Source: Mesorhizobium sp. B2-1-1 (GTDB lineage: Bacteria > Pseudomonadota > Alphaproteobacteria > Rhizobiales > Rhizobiaceae). Taken from it: 64,000 nucleotides of DNA. Below the pieces are notes generated by a model that did not search any database, was not told the origin of the DNA, and saw nothing but the letters and a program-made list of their open reading frames with translations. Location: NCBI RefSeq assembly GCF_006442975.2, contig NZ_CP083954.1, positions 1,426,001-1,490,000 on the forward strand. Reading direction: 5' to 3'. Shown in pieces: positions 53,799 to 63,834 of the stretch (the stretch's first letter is position 1; every line of letters starts with the position of its first letter). The position numbers and the translations under genes were made by a program.

Positions 53799-54919
53799 AG
53801 AGCGCCTTGAATACGGCGCAAAACGCCGCCGAAATGCTGGAATCGCCCGGAGATACATCTCCGGCTGGCATCAGCCAGCTCAGCTTTCGCCAGTTGATCG
53901 AAAATACCGCCGACGGGATGCTGGTGGTCGATTTGGACGGAACAGTGCTCTATGCCAATCCTGCGGCAGCCGTAATTTTTGGACAGCCGCTTGACGAACT
54001 CCTCCACGTTCCGCTCGGCCGTCCGGTCGTCTCCGGAGAGATCGCCGAGATCACCGTTCACCGTTCCGGCCGCAAGCCGGCAGAAGTGGAAATGCGTACG
54101 GTCGAGGTTACCTGGGACAGCAGGCCCGCATTGCTTGCCAGCCTGCGCGATGTCTCGGCCCAGCGATCAAGAGAAGAAAACGCACGCCAGTCACAAAAGC
54201 TCGAGGCCATTGGACGCCTCGCAGCTGGCATTGTCCATGACTTCAACAACCTACTCGCCGTTTTCGGGTCTGGCCTTCGGCTTCTGGAGAAACAGATCGC
54301 TAAAGATCCTGCGGATGAGAAAGTCGCTCTGCTGGTCGAGGAGATGTTCAGGCGGATCGAAAATGGAGGAGCGCTAACACAGCAACTGCTTGCCTTTTCG
54401 CGACGCCAATCCCTGGTCCCGGAACAGATTGATCTCAATGAACGTATCAAGGGGCTGACGACGCTGCTGGAACGGACGTTGGGGAGCGGCATCCGGGTAC
54501 AATGCAATCTGGATCCAGCCTTGGACCCTATCCTTATCGATGCCAACCAGCTCGACATCGCCGTTCTTAACCTTGCCGTGAACGCCAGAGATGCAATGAA
54601 AGGCAATGGCACTCTCACGATTGAGACCAGCAATTTTCCAAATGATCTGGAGGATTTGCGTTCAGCGGCGGCTTCATTTGTTCGCGTGACTGTACGCGAT
54701 ACCGGCTGTGGAATGAGCAAGGACACCCTGGCGCGCGTTTTCGAACCATTCTTCACAACAAAATCGGAAGGGCAGGGTACGGGACTCGGGCTAAGCCAAG
54801 TTTACGGCTTCATCAAGCAATCCGGTGGGCATGTCCGAATCGATAGCGAAATCGGTCAGGGAACAAGCCTGCATCTCTACTTGCCGCGCGCTTCTGGAAC
54901 CGAGCGGCAGCAGAACTGA
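53795..54919 (+). CDS. PAS-domain sensor histidine kinase linked to kaiBC
   Basis: Soluble kinase of 374 residues with no membrane helix. A PAS domain (~30-125, GMLVVDLDGTVLYANPAAAVIFG) is followed by the phosphoacceptor H148 in LAAGIVHDFNNLLAVF. The ATPase domain has the N box LNLAVNARDAMKG, the G1 box DTGCGM, the F box FEPFFTTK and the G2 box GTGLGLSQV. Its ATG overlaps the kaiC stop. It could read KaiC state, as SasA does in cyanobacteria, though it lacks the KaiB-like N-domain of SasA. No cognate response regulator gene is next to it. Confidence 0.88.
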   Translation: MKSALNTAQNAAEMLESPGDTSPAGISQLSFRQLIENTADGMLVVDLDGTVLYANPAAAVIFGQPLDELLHVPLGRPVVSGEIAEITVHRSGRKPAEVEMRTVEVTWDSRPALLASLRDVSAQRSREENARQSQKLEAIGRLAAGIVHDFNNLLAVFGSGLRLLEKQIAKDPADEKVALLVEEMFRRIENGGALTQQLLAFSRRQSLVPEQIDLNERIKGLTTLLERTLGSGIRVQCNLDPALDPILIDANQLDIAVLNLAVNARDAMKGNGTLTIETSNFPNDLEDLRSAAASFVRVTVRDTGCGMSKDTLARVFEPFFTTKSEGQGTGLGLSQVYGFIKQSGGHVRIDSEIGQGTSLHLYLPRASGTERQQN

Positions 54920-55315
54920 GCGGCGGCAGACCCATTCCCGGCCAGCAGACTGATTGGCCGATGTCAAATCCGTCAGGCTGAGCGCGGGACGGGAATTTCC
55001 ACGCATCGACCGAGCATTAAACCGACGCCTTTTTCAGCGTTGTCATGTCAGTGTTGTCATGTGCTGTTAGACGCCGTCCGTCGGTGAGGTCGCTGACCGT
55101 CTCGAGACAGGTCCCTGGTACATCAATTCAAGCAGCAAGCCGCTATGCAATCCTTTTCCGGGTCACTTTCATCCGGAAGTGAACGCTACTTTAGCCGGAC
55201 ATGAAGTGCGCCTGCCCGCAACAAAACCGTTGTCCGCTGCGCGCGAACGACACATAGTGCCATTGCGGGAGTGCCCCTTTCGCCAATGACAAGCAATGAG
55301 AACGGGAGACGAAAC
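54920..55315. other. upstream region of ugpBAEC, possible Pho-box-like repeats
   Basis: A 396-bp gap without convincing ORF. Two TTGTCAT copies (55040-55046, 55054-55060) and a CTGTTAG (55064-55070) resemble PhoB half sites, but their spacing is 14 rather than 11 bp. An SD (GGGAG) precedes ugpB at 55316. A TCACTT/AAGTGA inverted repeat is near 55164-55183. A PhoB role is therefore only suggested. Confidence 0.35.
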
Positions 55316-56620
55316 ATGAAGTTCTTTGGCTTCGCGGCCGGTGTCGCCGTGACCCTGCTTTCCACAACCTCCGCCTTCGCCGTTACGCAGATCAGCTGGT
55401 GGCACGCCATGACCGGCGCCAACGCAGAGGTCGTCGACAAGATTTCCAAGGATTTCAACGCCAGCCAGGGCGACTACCAGATTGTTCCGGTTTTCAAGGG
55501 CACCTATCCCGAAACGCTGAATGCCGGCATCGCCGCCTATCGCGCCGGCCAGTCGCCTGACATCATCCAGGTGTTCGATGTCGGCACCGGCGTGATGATG
55601 GCGGCCCGGGACGCGATCAAGCCAGTGGCCGAGGTGCTGACCGGCGCCGGGATGAACTTTGACAAGAGCCAGTATCTGCCAGGCATCGTCGGTTATTATT
55701 CGACGCCGGACGGCACCATGCTGTCCTTCCCCTACAACTCCTCCTCGCCGATCCTCTACTACAACAAGGACATCTTCCAGAAGGCGGGGCTCGATGTGAA
55801 CAACCCACCCAAGACCTGGAACGAGGTGTGGGAGGATGCCAAAAAGATCAAGGCGAGCGGCGCCGCCGCTTGCGGCTACACCTCGACCTGGCTGACCTGG
55901 ATACACCTGGAAAACTTCGCGGCGTGGAACGATGTGCCGTGGGCCACGCAGCAGAATGGCCTGGCCGGCGGTGATGTCGAACTCAAGATCAACTCGCCGA
56001 TCTTCGTCAAACATTTCCAGGCGCTCGCCGATCTGGCCAAGGACGGCACCTTCAAATATGGCGGGCGCACCTCCGAAGCCAAGCAGATATTCCTCGCCGG
56101 CGAATGCGGCATCTTCACCGAATCCTCGGGCGGCCTAGGCGACATCGTCAAGTCGGGCATGAACTACGGCATTGGCCAGTTGCCCTATGACAGCGACGCC
56201 AAGGGCGCGCCGCAGAACACGACGCCGGGCGGTGCCAGCCTTTGGGTCTTCGGCGGCAAGTCCGACGAGGAGTACAAAGGCGTCGCGGCTTTCTTCGCCT
56301 ATCTGTCCAAGACCGATGTGCAGGAATATCTGCACCAGAAATCGGGATACCTGCCGGTGACGCTCGCCGCCTATGAGGCGACGAAAAAGTCCGGCTTCTA
56401 CGACAAGAATCCCGGTCGCGAGACGCCGATCCTGCAGATGACGGGCAAGGCGCCGACCGACAATTCGAAGGGCGTGCGGTTGCCGAACCTGCCGCAGGTG
56501 CGCGACATCCAGAACGAGGAGTTCGAAAAGATGCTTGCCGGCCAGGAAACCGCCCAGCAGGCGCTCGACAATGCGGTCACGCGTGGCAACGCGGCGATCA
56601 AGGAAGCGCTGGGGAATTAG
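55316..56620 (+). CDS. ugpB: sn-glycerol-3-phosphate ABC transporter substrate-binding protein
   Basis: Periplasmic binding protein of 434 residues. The signal peptide MKFFGFAAGVAVTLLSTTSA precedes FAVTQISWWHAMTGANAEVV. Like E. coli UgpB it has YKGTYPET-like, AIKPVAEVL, LSFPYNSSSPILYYNKDIFQKAG and GYLPVTLAAYEATKKSGFY segments. It captures glycerol-3-phosphate or glycerophosphodiesters for UgpAEC. The ATG at 55316 is chosen because the signal follows directly. A long inverted repeat separates it from ugpA. Confidence 0.94.
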   Translation: MKFFGFAAGVAVTLLSTTSAFAVTQISWWHAMTGANAEVVDKISKDFNASQGDYQIVPVFKGTYPETLNAGIAAYRAGQSPDIIQVFDVGTGVMMAARDAIKPVAEVLTGAGMNFDKSQYLPGIVGYYSTPDGTMLSFPYNSSSPILYYNKDIFQKAGLDVNNPPKTWNEVWEDAKKIKASGAAACGYTSTWLTWIHLENFAAWNDVPWATQQNGLAGGDVELKINSPIFVKHFQALADLAKDGTFKYGGRTSEAKQIFLAGECGIFTESSGGLGDIVKSGMNYGIGQLPYDSDAKGAPQNTTPGGASLWVFGGKSDEEYKGVAAFFAYLSKTDVQEYLHQKSGYLPVTLAAYEATKKSGFYDKNPGRETPILQMTGKAPTDNSKGVRLPNLPQVRDIQNEEFEKMLAGQETAQQALDNAVTRGNAAIKEALGN

Positions 56621-56671
56621 GGCGCGTCGAGCCATCGAGTTATAGTCCTTGCTCTACGAGACCCCCCTCCG

Positions 56672-56805
56672 CCCTGCCGGGCATCTCCCCCTGGAGGGGG
56701 GAGACTGGCTGTCGCGACCGTTTTCGGCAATTGTCAAAGCTGGAGAATGGCAGCTGCCGCAGGAACTGCCAATCTTCCTCCAAGAGGGGGAGATGCCCGG
56801 CAGGG
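56672..56805. repeat. intergenic palindromic repeat between ugpB and ugpA
   Basis: A perfect 21-bp inverted repeat (56672-56692 and 56785-56805, CCCTGCCGGGCATCTCCCCC core) encloses weaker internal pairings. This matches the abundant Mesorhizobium-type intergenic mosaic element. In the ugpB-ugpA mRNA it would form a large stem-loop. Confidence 0.85.
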
Positions 56806-56857
56806 CAGCGGTGAGCGCCGTAGAGTGCCGCTCGGCTTTCCACGCCGGAGCGGCGCA

Positions 56858-57742
56858 TTGACCCCGCGCGTCGTCTTTCCCAACAAAGTCTTGCCATACC
56901 TCCTGGTGGCGCCGCAACTTGCCATCACGCTGGTGTTCTTCTACTGGCCGGCCGGGCAGGCGCTCTACCAGTCGATGCTGAGGCAGGACCCGTTCGGGCT
57001 GAGGAGCAGGTTCGTCTGGTTTGCCAATTTCCGCAAGGTGCTTGCCGACCCGGCCTATCTCAACTCGATCAAGGTCACAGTGGTGTTTTCGCTCGCGACC
57101 GTGATCGTTGCCATGGGCGTGGCGCTGCTCCTTGCCGTGATGGCGGAAAAGGTGGTGCGCGGCAAAGGCCTCTACCGCACGCTGATGATCTGGCCCTACG
57201 CGGTGGCGCCGGCGATTGCAGGCATGCTGTGGCTGTTCCTGTTCAATCCATCGATCGGCTCGCTGTCTTATCTGCTGAGACGTTTGGGCGTCGCCTGGGA
57301 TCCGCTGCTCAACGGCACCGACGCCATGATCCTTCTGGTGGCGGCGGCCGCCTGGAAGCAGATCAGCTACAATTTCCTGTTCTTCGTCGCCGGGCTGCAG
57401 GCGGTGCCGAAAACGCTGATCGAGGCGGCGGCGATCGACGGCGCCGGCGAAACCAAGCGCTTCTGGACCATCGTCTTCCCGCTTTTGGCGCCGACGACGT
57501 TTTTCCTTTTGGTCGTCAATACCGTCTATGCGCTGTTCGACACGTTCGGCATCGTCCACGCCGTCACCGGCGGTGGGCCGGGCAAGGCCACCGAGACACT
57601 GGTCTACAAGGTCTACAATGACGGCTTCGTCAATCTGATCCTCGGCGATTCGGCGGCGCAGTCGGTCATCCTGATGGTCATCGTCATCGCGCTCACCGCC
57701 ATCCAGTTCCGCTACGTGGAACGGAAGGTTCATTACGGCTGA
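56858..57742 (+). CDS. ugpA: sn-glycerol-3-phosphate ABC transporter permease UgpA
   Basis: Permease of 294 residues starting with TTG at 56858 ([20 protein letters not shown]). CGGAG lies 8 nt upstream and the length equals other UgpA proteins; the longer frame from 56747 translates the repeat element and is rejected. It has six helices and the permease signature [24 protein letters not shown]. It pairs with UgpE in the inner membrane. Confidence 0.92.
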   Translation: MTPRVVFPNKVLPYLLVAPQLAITLVFFYWPAGQALYQSMLRQDPFGLRSRFVWFANFRKVLADPAYLNSIKVTVVFSLATVIVAMGVALLLAVMAEKVVRGKGLYRTLMIWPYAVAPAIAGMLWLFLFNPSIGSLSYLLRRLGVAWDPLLNGTDAMILLVAAAAWKQISYNFLFFVAGLQAVPKTLIEAAAIDGAGETKRFWTIVFPLLAPTTFFLLVVNTVYALFDTFGIVHAVTGGGPGKATETLVYKVYNDGFVNLILGDSAAQSVILMVIVIALTAIQFRYVERKVHYG

Positions 57743-57750
57743 GGAGCGCG

Positions 57751-58599
57751 ATGATCGGTCAATCCCCGTTTCGCATTTTCCTTGCACATGCCGTGCTCAT
57801 CCTCGGCATACTGATCGTGGCCTTTCCGATCTACTACACTTTCGTTGCCTCGACGCAGACGCTGCAAACCATCCTTAGGCCGCCACTGCCTTTCCGGCCG
57901 GGCAGCGAGTTCTGGAACAATTACGGCGAGGCGCTGTTCGGCGGCGTCGGCCGCATCGGCGGGCTCGGCGTCGGCAGGCTGCTCCTCAACTCCACGATCA
58001 TGGCGCTCGGCGTCGCGGTCGGAAAGATATTCATCTCGATCCTGTCGGCCTATGCGATCGTCTTCTTCCGTTTTCCGCTGCGCATGACTTTCTTCTGGCT
58101 GATCTTCATCACCCTGATGCTTCCCGTCGAGGTGCGCATCCTGCCGACCTACAAGGTAATGGTCGACCTCGGTATGATCGACACTTATGCCGGACTGATC
58201 ATCCCGCTGATCGCCTCGGCCACCGCAACGTTGTTGTTCCGCCAGTTCTTCATGACCATCCCGGGCGAGTTGGTCGAGGCGGCGCGCGTCGACGGCGCCG
58301 GTCCATGGCGGTTCTTTTTCGATATCCTGTTGCCATTGTCGCGCACCAATATCGCGGCGCTGTTCGTCATTCTTTTCATCTACGGCTGGACGCAGTATCT
58401 GTGGCCGCTGCTGGTCACCAACAGCAACGATATGAACACCATCGTCATCGCACTGAAGAAGATGGTCTCCTTCGCCGATGCCGACACCCAATGGCATTTG
58501 GTCATGGTCACGGCGATCCTGGCAATCTTGCCGCCAATCCTGGTTGTGGTGCTGATGCAGCGCTGGTTCGTGCGCGGACTGGTCGACACCGAAAAGTGA
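57751..58599 (+). CDS. ugpE: sn-glycerol-3-phosphate ABC transporter permease UgpE
   Basis: Permease of 282 residues with six helices. The EAA loop is [28 protein letters not shown], and the [25 protein letters not shown] stretch is characteristic of UgpE. It starts 8 bp after ugpA and 7 bp separate it from ugpC, so translation is probably coupled. It forms the channel with UgpA. Confidence 0.95.
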   Translation: MIGQSPFRIFLAHAVLILGILIVAFPIYYTFVASTQTLQTILRPPLPFRPGSEFWNNYGEALFGGVGRIGGLGVGRLLLNSTIMALGVAVGKIFISILSAYAIVFFRFPLRMTFFWLIFITLMLPVEVRILPTYKVMVDLGMIDTYAGLIIPLIASATATLLFRQFFMTIPGELVEAARVDGAGPWRFFFDILLPLSRTNIAALFVILFIYGWTQYLWPLLVTNSNDMNTIVIALKKMVSFADADTQWHLVMVTAILAILPPILVVVLMQRWFVRGLVDTEK

Positions 58600-58606
58600 G
58601 AAGCCG

Positions 58607-59656
58607 ATGGCGACGGTCGATCTGAGGGACGTGAAGAAAGTATATGCCGGCGGCGTCGAAGCCGTGAAGGGCGTCTCCATTGCCATTCCCGACAAAGAAC
58701 TCTGTGTGCTGGTCGGGCCGTCCGGCTGCGGCAAGTCCACGCTTTTGAGGATGATCGCCGGGCTGGAGACCATTTCTTCCGGCACGGTCGCTATCGACGG
58801 CAAGATCGTCAACACGATCGGCCCGACCGAGCGCGACATCGCCATGGTGTTCCAAAACTATGCGCTCTATCCGCATATGAAAGTCTACGACAACATGGCT
58901 TACGGGCTACGCAATCGCGGTACGCCCAAGGACGAGATCGACAGCAGGGTTCGTTCGACCGCCAAGGTGCTGGAGCTTTCAGCGCTGCTTGACCGGCGCC
59001 CGCGCGAGCTTTCAGGCGGTCAACGCCAGCGCGTCGCCATGGGCCGCGCCATCGTGCGCAATCCGAAAGTCTTCCTGTTCGACGAGCCACTCTCCAATCT
59101 CGATGCCAAGCTGCGCGGCCAGATGCGGGTCGAAATCAAGAACTTGCAGCGCTCGCTCGGTGTCACCTCGGTCTACGTCACCCATGACCAGTTGGAAGCG
59201 ATGACGTTGGCCGACATCCTTGTCGTCATGAATGGCGGATTGGTCGAGCAGGCGGGCGCGCCACTCGACATTTACGAAAAGCCGGCCTCGACGTTCGTCG
59301 CCTCTTTCATCGGCGCACCGCCGATGAATCTTCTGTCCCTTTCGGGTCCGGCGCTGACCGGCAGCAAGACGAGCGACTTTGCGCCTGCGAATGCCGTCAC
59401 GCTTGGCTTCCGCCCCGAGGATGCCGATGTCACTTTCGCGGCCGAGGCACCGTCCGGCGCGCTCGTGCTGCCGACAATGGTGGAGGCGGTCGAGCCGGTG
59501 GGAGCGGACAGCTTTCTTCACTGTGCGGCAGGAGGCGACCGCATCGTCGTGCGTGTGGCCGCGCGCGCAACAGCCAAGCCCGGCGACCAGTTGCGCGTCG
59601 TGGCCAAGGCCGAGAAACTTCACTGGTTCGATCAGGCTGCAAAGAGGGTCGACTGA
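58607..59656 (+). CDS. ugpC: sn-glycerol-3-phosphate ABC transporter ATP-binding protein UgpC
   Basis: ABC ATPase of 349 residues of the MalK-like group. Walker A is GPSGCGKST, the signature is [15 protein letters not shown], Walker B is [12 protein letters not shown] and the switch histidine is in [16 protein letters not shown]-terminal TOBE/regulatory domain (residues ~245-349) follows. UgpC can be shared with other sugar transporters. It ends the ugpBAEC operon and converges on fbpC with a 45-bp gap. Confidence 0.95.
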   Translation: MATVDLRDVKKVYAGGVEAVKGVSIAIPDKELCVLVGPSGCGKSTLLRMIAGLETISSGTVAIDGKIVNTIGPTERDIAMVFQNYALYPHMKVYDNMAYGLRNRGTPKDEIDSRVRSTAKVLELSALLDRRPRELSGGQRQRVAMGRAIVRNPKVFLFDEPLSNLDAKLRGQMRVEIKNLQRSLGVTSVYVTHDQLEAMTLADILVVMNGGLVEQAGAPLDIYEKPASTFVASFIGAPPMNLLSLSGPALTGSKTSDFAPANAVTLGFRPEDADVTFAAEAPSGALVLPTMVEAVEPVGADSFLHCAAGGDRIVVRVAARATAKPGDQLRVVAKAEKLHWFDQAAKRVD

Positions 59657-59701
59657 CGCCAATCTTGCATGCTGATCAGCGAGCCGCGAACCGTCGGCCG
59701 G

Positions 59702-60784
59702 TCAGGCGAATACATGCGCCTGTCCCGACACGGTGAGCCGGACGATCTCACCGACCGCCGGCGCGTCCATGCCGGACTTGCGCAGGATCAGCGGCGTGCT
59801 GCCGATGGCGGCGGCGTCCGGCGGGTCGGGGCTGTTGAGCAACCGCACCGCGACCGTGCAGGTCGAGCCGGCGAATTCGGATTCCGTTACCTCGCCAAAA
59901 AGCATGTCCGGCGTGCCCGACATGCCCTCGCGCGATGTCCGCTTCAGTCCGATCTGCTCCGGCCGCAACATGATGCGGGCGACATCGCGGCTGTCCGACG
60001 TATCGACGGCGATGCGGCCAAGCGGCGACGTGGCGAAACCGCCCGCTATCTTCGCCGGCAGGATGATGGCGTCGCCAAGGAACTCGGCAATCATCCTGTC
60101 CTTCGGCTTGAGATAAAGTTCGCGCGGCGTGCCGACCTGCGAGAACCGGCCCTCGCGCATCACCGCGACCTGGCTGGCGAAGGACAACGCCTCGGCCTGA
60201 TCGTGCGTCACCAGGATGGTGGTGATGCCGGCGGCTTCGAGCAGTTCCGCCACGGCCTTGCGCATGGAGGCGCGCAGGCCGGTGTCGAGCGCCGAGAACG
60301 GTTCGTCGAGCAGCATCAGCCGCGGCTTCATCGCCATGGCGCGGGCGAGCGCCACGCGTTGCTGCTGACCGCCGGAGAGTTCGTGCGGGCGGCGCTTCAG
60401 GATCGCCTTGTCCAGCCCTACTATATAGGCCAGTTCGACGATGCGTTCGGAGCGTTTGTCCAGCCTGCGGTCCATCCCGAAACCGATATTGTCGCCAATC
60501 GTCAGGTGCGGAAACAGGGCGCCGTCCTGTGCAACCAGGCCGATACCGCGGCGGTGCGCCGGAACGGCGCCGCCGCTGTCGGCCAGCATCTTTCCGTCAA
60601 GCACAATGCTGCCCTGGTCGGGCGCCTCGAAACCGGCGATCAGCCGCAGCAAGGTGGTCTTGCCGCAGCCGGACGGCCCGACGATGGCCGTGCGGCTGCC
60701 GCCGGCGACGTCGAGATCGATGCCGGCAAGCGCCGCGACCGGGCCGTAATGCTTGTGCAAGCCCCTGAGTTCGAGAAAGCTCAT
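59702..60784 (-). CDS. fbpC: iron(III) ABC transporter ATP-binding protein
   Basis: ABC ATPase of 360 residues starting [21 protein letters not shown] at 60784. Walker A is GPSGCGKTT, the signature is [16 protein letters not shown] and Walker B is [12 protein letters not shown]. The C-terminal TOBE part ([20 protein letters not shown]) fits the FbpC/AfuC ferric-ion group. The ATG overlaps the fbpB stop (ATGA). Ferric specificity is inferred from the gene order fbpA-fbpB-fbpC and the iron operator upstream. Confidence 0.9.
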   Translation of the reverse strand: MSFLELRGLHKHYGPVAALAGIDLDVAGGSRTAIVGPSGCGKTTLLRLIAGFEAPDQGSIVLDGKMLADSGGAVPAHRRGIGLVAQDGALFPHLTIGDNIGFGMDRRLDKRSERIVELAYIVGLDKAILKRRPHELSGGQQQRVALARAMAMKPRLMLLDEPFSALDTGLRASMRKAVAELLEAAGITTILVTHDQAEALSFASQVAVMREGRFSQVGTPRELYLKPKDRMIAEFLGDAIILPAKIAGGFATSPLGRIAVDTSDSRDVARIMLRPEQIGLKRTSREGMSGTPDMLFGEVTESEFAGSTCTVAVRLLNSPDPPDAAAIGSTPLILRKSGMDAPAVGEIVRLTVSGQAHVFA

Positions 60785-62418
60785 CGTCCTGCCATCCGTT
60801 TTGACTGGACATAGAGCAGCCAGGTCAGGGGCAGCGACATCGCCACCATGATGAAGGCGTAAGGTGCTGCCGAAGCGTAGTCGATCTCGCCGCTGTAGGA
60901 CCAGAATGCCATCGCGAGCGTGCGGGTGCCGTTCGGCGCCAGCATCTGGGTCGCGGTCAGCTCGTTCATGATGCCGAGCGCCACCAGCGCCATGCCGGCG
61001 GCGGCACCCGGCGCCGACAGGCGGATCGTCGTCGACCACAATGCATGGAGCGGCGACCGCCCGAGGCTGGACGCGGCGCGCTCGAGCTCGACCGGCGCCT
61101 GCGCGATCGACGCCCGCAGGCTGATCAGGGCGCGGGGCAGGAACATCAAGGCATAGGCAACCAGGATGGTGAACAGGGTCTGATAGAGCGGCAGGGCGAT
61201 GCGCACGGTGATGGTGACCAGCGCCAGTGCGATCACGACCCCGGGCAGCGATCCGACGATGTAGTTGCAGCCCTCCAGCAAGCGCTGCAGAGGCCCCGGC
61301 GCGCGGATCGAGATCCAGGCCATCGGCATGGCGGCGACGGTGGCGAGCAGCGCGCCGGCGAGCGCCAGGAACAACGTCTGGCCGAGCGCCAGGCCGATCT
61401 CGTCGAGCCGCCAGACCTCGGCGCCGCCGGCGGCAAGCCAGCGTCCGATGGTGACGAACGGTACGCCGAGCGCCAGAAGCGTGGTGGCGGCAAGCAGCAG
61501 CAGGCAAGGCACGGTCGCCCGGCCGAGCGGCGCGCGCTGTTGGTGGCGCGCGGCGCCCGAACCGACGCGGGCATAGCGCTCTTCCCCGCGCACCAGCACC
61601 TCCAGCCCGAGCAGCACGAAGCAGCAGCTCACCAGCACGCCGGCCAGCATATTCGCGGCCGGCCCGTTGAAGGTCGATTGGAACTGGTCGACGATCGCCG
61701 TGGTGAAGGTGTCGAAGCGGATGAAGACGTAAAGGCCGTATTCGGCCAACAGGTGCAGGCCGACCAGCAATGCGCCGCCACAGATGGCAAGCCTGAGCTG
61801 CGGCAGCACGACGCGCCAGAACACACGCCAGGGACCAAGGCCGAGTGCGGCCGCGGCGTCTTCGAGCGCCGGATCGAGCCGGCGCAGGGCCGCCGATACC
61901 GGCAGATAAAGGAACGGGAAATACGCTATGACAGAGACAAGCACGCCGGCCCACAAGCCATGCAGCCCGGGCACCATGGTGATCCAGGCATAGCTGTGCA
62001 CGAAGGCGGGAATGGCGAGTGGCGCCACGCATAGCCAGGCCCACAGCCGGGCGCCGGGCAGGTCGCTGCGTTCGGTCAGCCAGGCCAGCGCCACCGACAG
62101 GATGATGGCGATCGGCACGGCGAGCGCGACAAGCAGGACGGTGTTGGCCAGAAGCTCGCCGACACGCGGCCGGAAAACCAGCGCCGAGACGGTTTCCCAA
62201 CCGGTCTGCACGGCGACCCAGACGATGAAGGCAAGCGGCAGCAGGGCCAGCAGCGAAACGAAGATAGCGGCGGCAACGATCCATGACGCAGCGCGCCGGC
62301 GCGCCCTGCGGCGCGTCCTCGGCGGCAGGCCCGGGCTTGCAATGTCGGCCGCGAACTGCATCGGCTCAGACTTCGCGCCCTTGCCGCCCGGCGGCGGCAA
62401 TCGAAAGACCACGATCAT
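60781..62418 (-). CDS. fbpB: iron(III) ABC transporter permease
   Basis: Double-length permease of 545 residues with about twelve helices, i.e. two fused permease units as in the FbpB/SfuB group. Each half has an EAA-like loop ([23 protein letters not shown] and [17 protein letters not shown]). It lies 111 bp after fbpA, across an intrinsic terminator, and overlaps fbpC. Other starts near [14 protein letters not shown] are possible. Confidence 0.92.
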   Translation of the reverse strand: MIVVFRLPPPGGKGAKSEPMQFAADIASPGLPPRTRRRARRRAASWIVAAAIFVSLLALLPLAFIVWVAVQTGWETVSALVFRPRVGELLANTVLLVALAVPIAIILSVALAWLTERSDLPGARLWAWLCVAPLAIPAFVHSYAWITMVPGLHGLWAGVLVSVIAYFPFLYLPVSAALRRLDPALEDAAAALGLGPWRVFWRVVLPQLRLAICGGALLVGLHLLAEYGLYVFIRFDTFTTAIVDQFQSTFNGPAANMLAGVLVSCCFVLLGLEVLVRGEERYARVGSGAARHQQRAPLGRATVPCLLLLAATTLLALGVPFVTIGRWLAAGGAEVWRLDEIGLALGQTLFLALAGALLATVAAMPMAWISIRAPGPLQRLLEGCNYIVGSLPGVVIALALVTITVRIALPLYQTLFTILVAYALMFLPRALISLRASIAQAPVELERAASSLGRSPLHALWSTTIRLSAPGAAAGMALVALGIMNELTATQMLAPNGTRTLAMAFWSYSGEIDYASAAPYAFIMVAMSLPLTWLLYVQSKRMAGR

Positions 62419-62457
62419 GGTCGGGAATACAGCGTGTCGTCATCGACGAATGCCATC

Positions 62458-62497
62458 TCGAAAAAACAAAACGCTCCCGCGGAATTCCCGCGGGAGC
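62458..62497 (-). terminator. intrinsic terminator between fbpA and fbpB
   Basis: On the minus strand GCTCCCGCGG pairs with CCGCGGGAGC around a 5-nt loop, then GTTTTGTTTTTT follows. A 10-bp perfect GC-rich stem with a T tract is a strong Rho-independent terminator. It would let fbpA be made in excess over fbpB-fbpC. Confidence 0.88.
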
Positions 62498-62529
62498 ACG
62501 GCCGGTGTCCTTATTAGGACGAACGGCAA

Positions 62530-63537
62530 CTAAAGCAAGCCGGCCGCCGTCATCAGGTCGGTGGCTTTCTTGGAGTTCAGCGTCGCGGCATCGATCTTCG
62601 GCGCCTGCAGGTCGGCCAGCGGCACCAGCTTCGGATTGGACTCTGCGCCCTTGCCGACCGCGTATTCGAAGGACGTTCCGTTCTTCAGCACGTCCTGGCC
62701 GCCCTTGCCGGTCACCCACTTCAGGAAAGCCTGGGCTTCCTTGGGATGCTTGCTCGAAGCCAGCACGCCACCGCCGGAGGTCGAGACGAAGGCGCCCGGA
62801 TCCTGGTTCTTGAAATAATGCAGCGCTACGTTCTTGCTGTTTTCGCCGGTCTTGGCCTGATCGCCGAAGTAGTAGTAGTGATAGATCACGCCGCCTTCGA
62901 TCTCGCCGGCGTTGACCGCCTTCATCACGGTGCTGTTGCCCTTATAGGCGGTGAAATTCTGCTTCATCGCCTTCAGCCAGTCCGCTGTCGCGGCTTCGCC
63001 CTTGAGCTGCAGCAGCGCGCTGACGATAGCCTGGAAATCGGCGCCCGACGGCGAGGCGGCCCAGCGGCCTTTCCAGCTCGGATCGGCAAGGTCGAGCAGC
63101 GACTTGGGCAACTGGTCGGCCTTGAGCTTGGTGGTATTGTAGGCAAAGACGGTGCTGCGGGCGGCAACGCCGACCCATTTGCCGCTCGCTGCCTGATAAT
63201 CCTGCGGAACCTGCGCCAGTGTGTCGGCGTCGACCGGCGCGAACAGGCCGGCATTCTCGACCAGCACCATGGCCGGCGAATTCTCGGTCAGGAACACGTC
63301 GGCGGGCGAGGCGGTGCCCTCCGCAACGATCTGGTTGGAGAAATCGCTGTCGCCGCCATTGCGCAGCGTGACCTTGATGCCGGTTTCCTTGGTGAAGCCG
63401 TCGGCCCATTCCTTGGCGAGGCTCTCGTGCTGGGCATTGTAGACGATGATGCCTGTGTCCTCAGCCATCGCCTGGCCAGCGATCAGGCTGACCGCCACCG
63501 CCGCGGCGCCGGCAAGGGTGGAAAGAGCGTATTTCAT
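62530..63537 (-). CDS. fbpA: iron(III) ABC transporter substrate-binding protein
   Basis: Periplasmic ferric-binding protein of 335 residues. The signal peptide MKYALSTLAGAAAVAVSLIA (cleavage near AMA-ED) is followed by GIIVYNAQHESLAKEWADGF, where the Y and H are typical of FbpA. IVAEGTASPADVFLTENSPA and GVIYHYYYFGDQ, with the paired tyrosines that ligate iron in relatives, are also present. The start at 63537 is used; 63576 is an extension. An IRO-type operator is 51 bp upstream. Confidence 0.94.
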   Translation of the reverse strand: MKYALSTLAGAAAVAVSLIAGQAMAEDTGIIVYNAQHESLAKEWADGFTKETGIKVTLRNGGDSDFSNQIVAEGTASPADVFLTENSPAMVLVENAGLFAPVDADTLAQVPQDYQAASGKWVGVAARSTVFAYNTTKLKADQLPKSLLDLADPSWKGRWAASPSGADFQAIVSALLQLKGEAATADWLKAMKQNFTAYKGNSTVMKAVNAGEIEGGVIYHYYYFGDQAKTGENSKNVALHYFKNQDPGAFVSTSGGGVLASSKHPKEAQAFLKWVTGKGGQDVLKNGTSFEYAVGKGAESNPKLVPLADLQAPKIDAATLNSKKATDLMTAAGLL

Positions 63538-63587
63538 GGGCGTCGTCCTCGATCTCGTTGAACTGGCACGCAGCACCTATCGATACA

Positions 63588-63603
63588 TGACAGGTGTAGT
63601 CAA
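63588..63603 (-). promoter_or_regulatory. IRO box (RirA-type iron operator) overlapping -35 of fbpA
   Basis: TGACAGGTGTAGTCA (63588-63602) matches the IRO motif TGA-N9-TCA bound by the iron regulator RirA in rhizobia. On the minus strand TTGACT (63603-63598) within it is a good -35. The -10 is not clear. Repressor bound here would block fbpA transcription under iron sufficiency. Confidence 0.6.
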
Positions 63604-63834
63604 CATTTTTGGCCTGCTTCAATCGGCCGCTGGCGGCATAGGCCCATGCCAGGCGGACAATTCCGCGTGATGGCCGCGCGCGACCGACGGTCCAGGACAC
63701 AGTCGCCGTCGACGAGCCCAAGTTCGCGTTCGCCCGCAATCTTTCGTGACTTGCCGGTAGTTTGCCTTGGACATTATTTCGCCGGCCACGTAACAAATCA
63801 GCGCCGAGGCGCGAAGATCGGGGAGTGAACTCTT
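63604..63834. other. divergent gap between fbpA and ECF sigma factor gene
   Basis: No reliable ORF was seen. An SD-like GGGGAG lies about 10 nt before the GTG at 63835. No promoter of the sigma factor could be assigned, so autoregulation is open. Confidence 0.4.
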
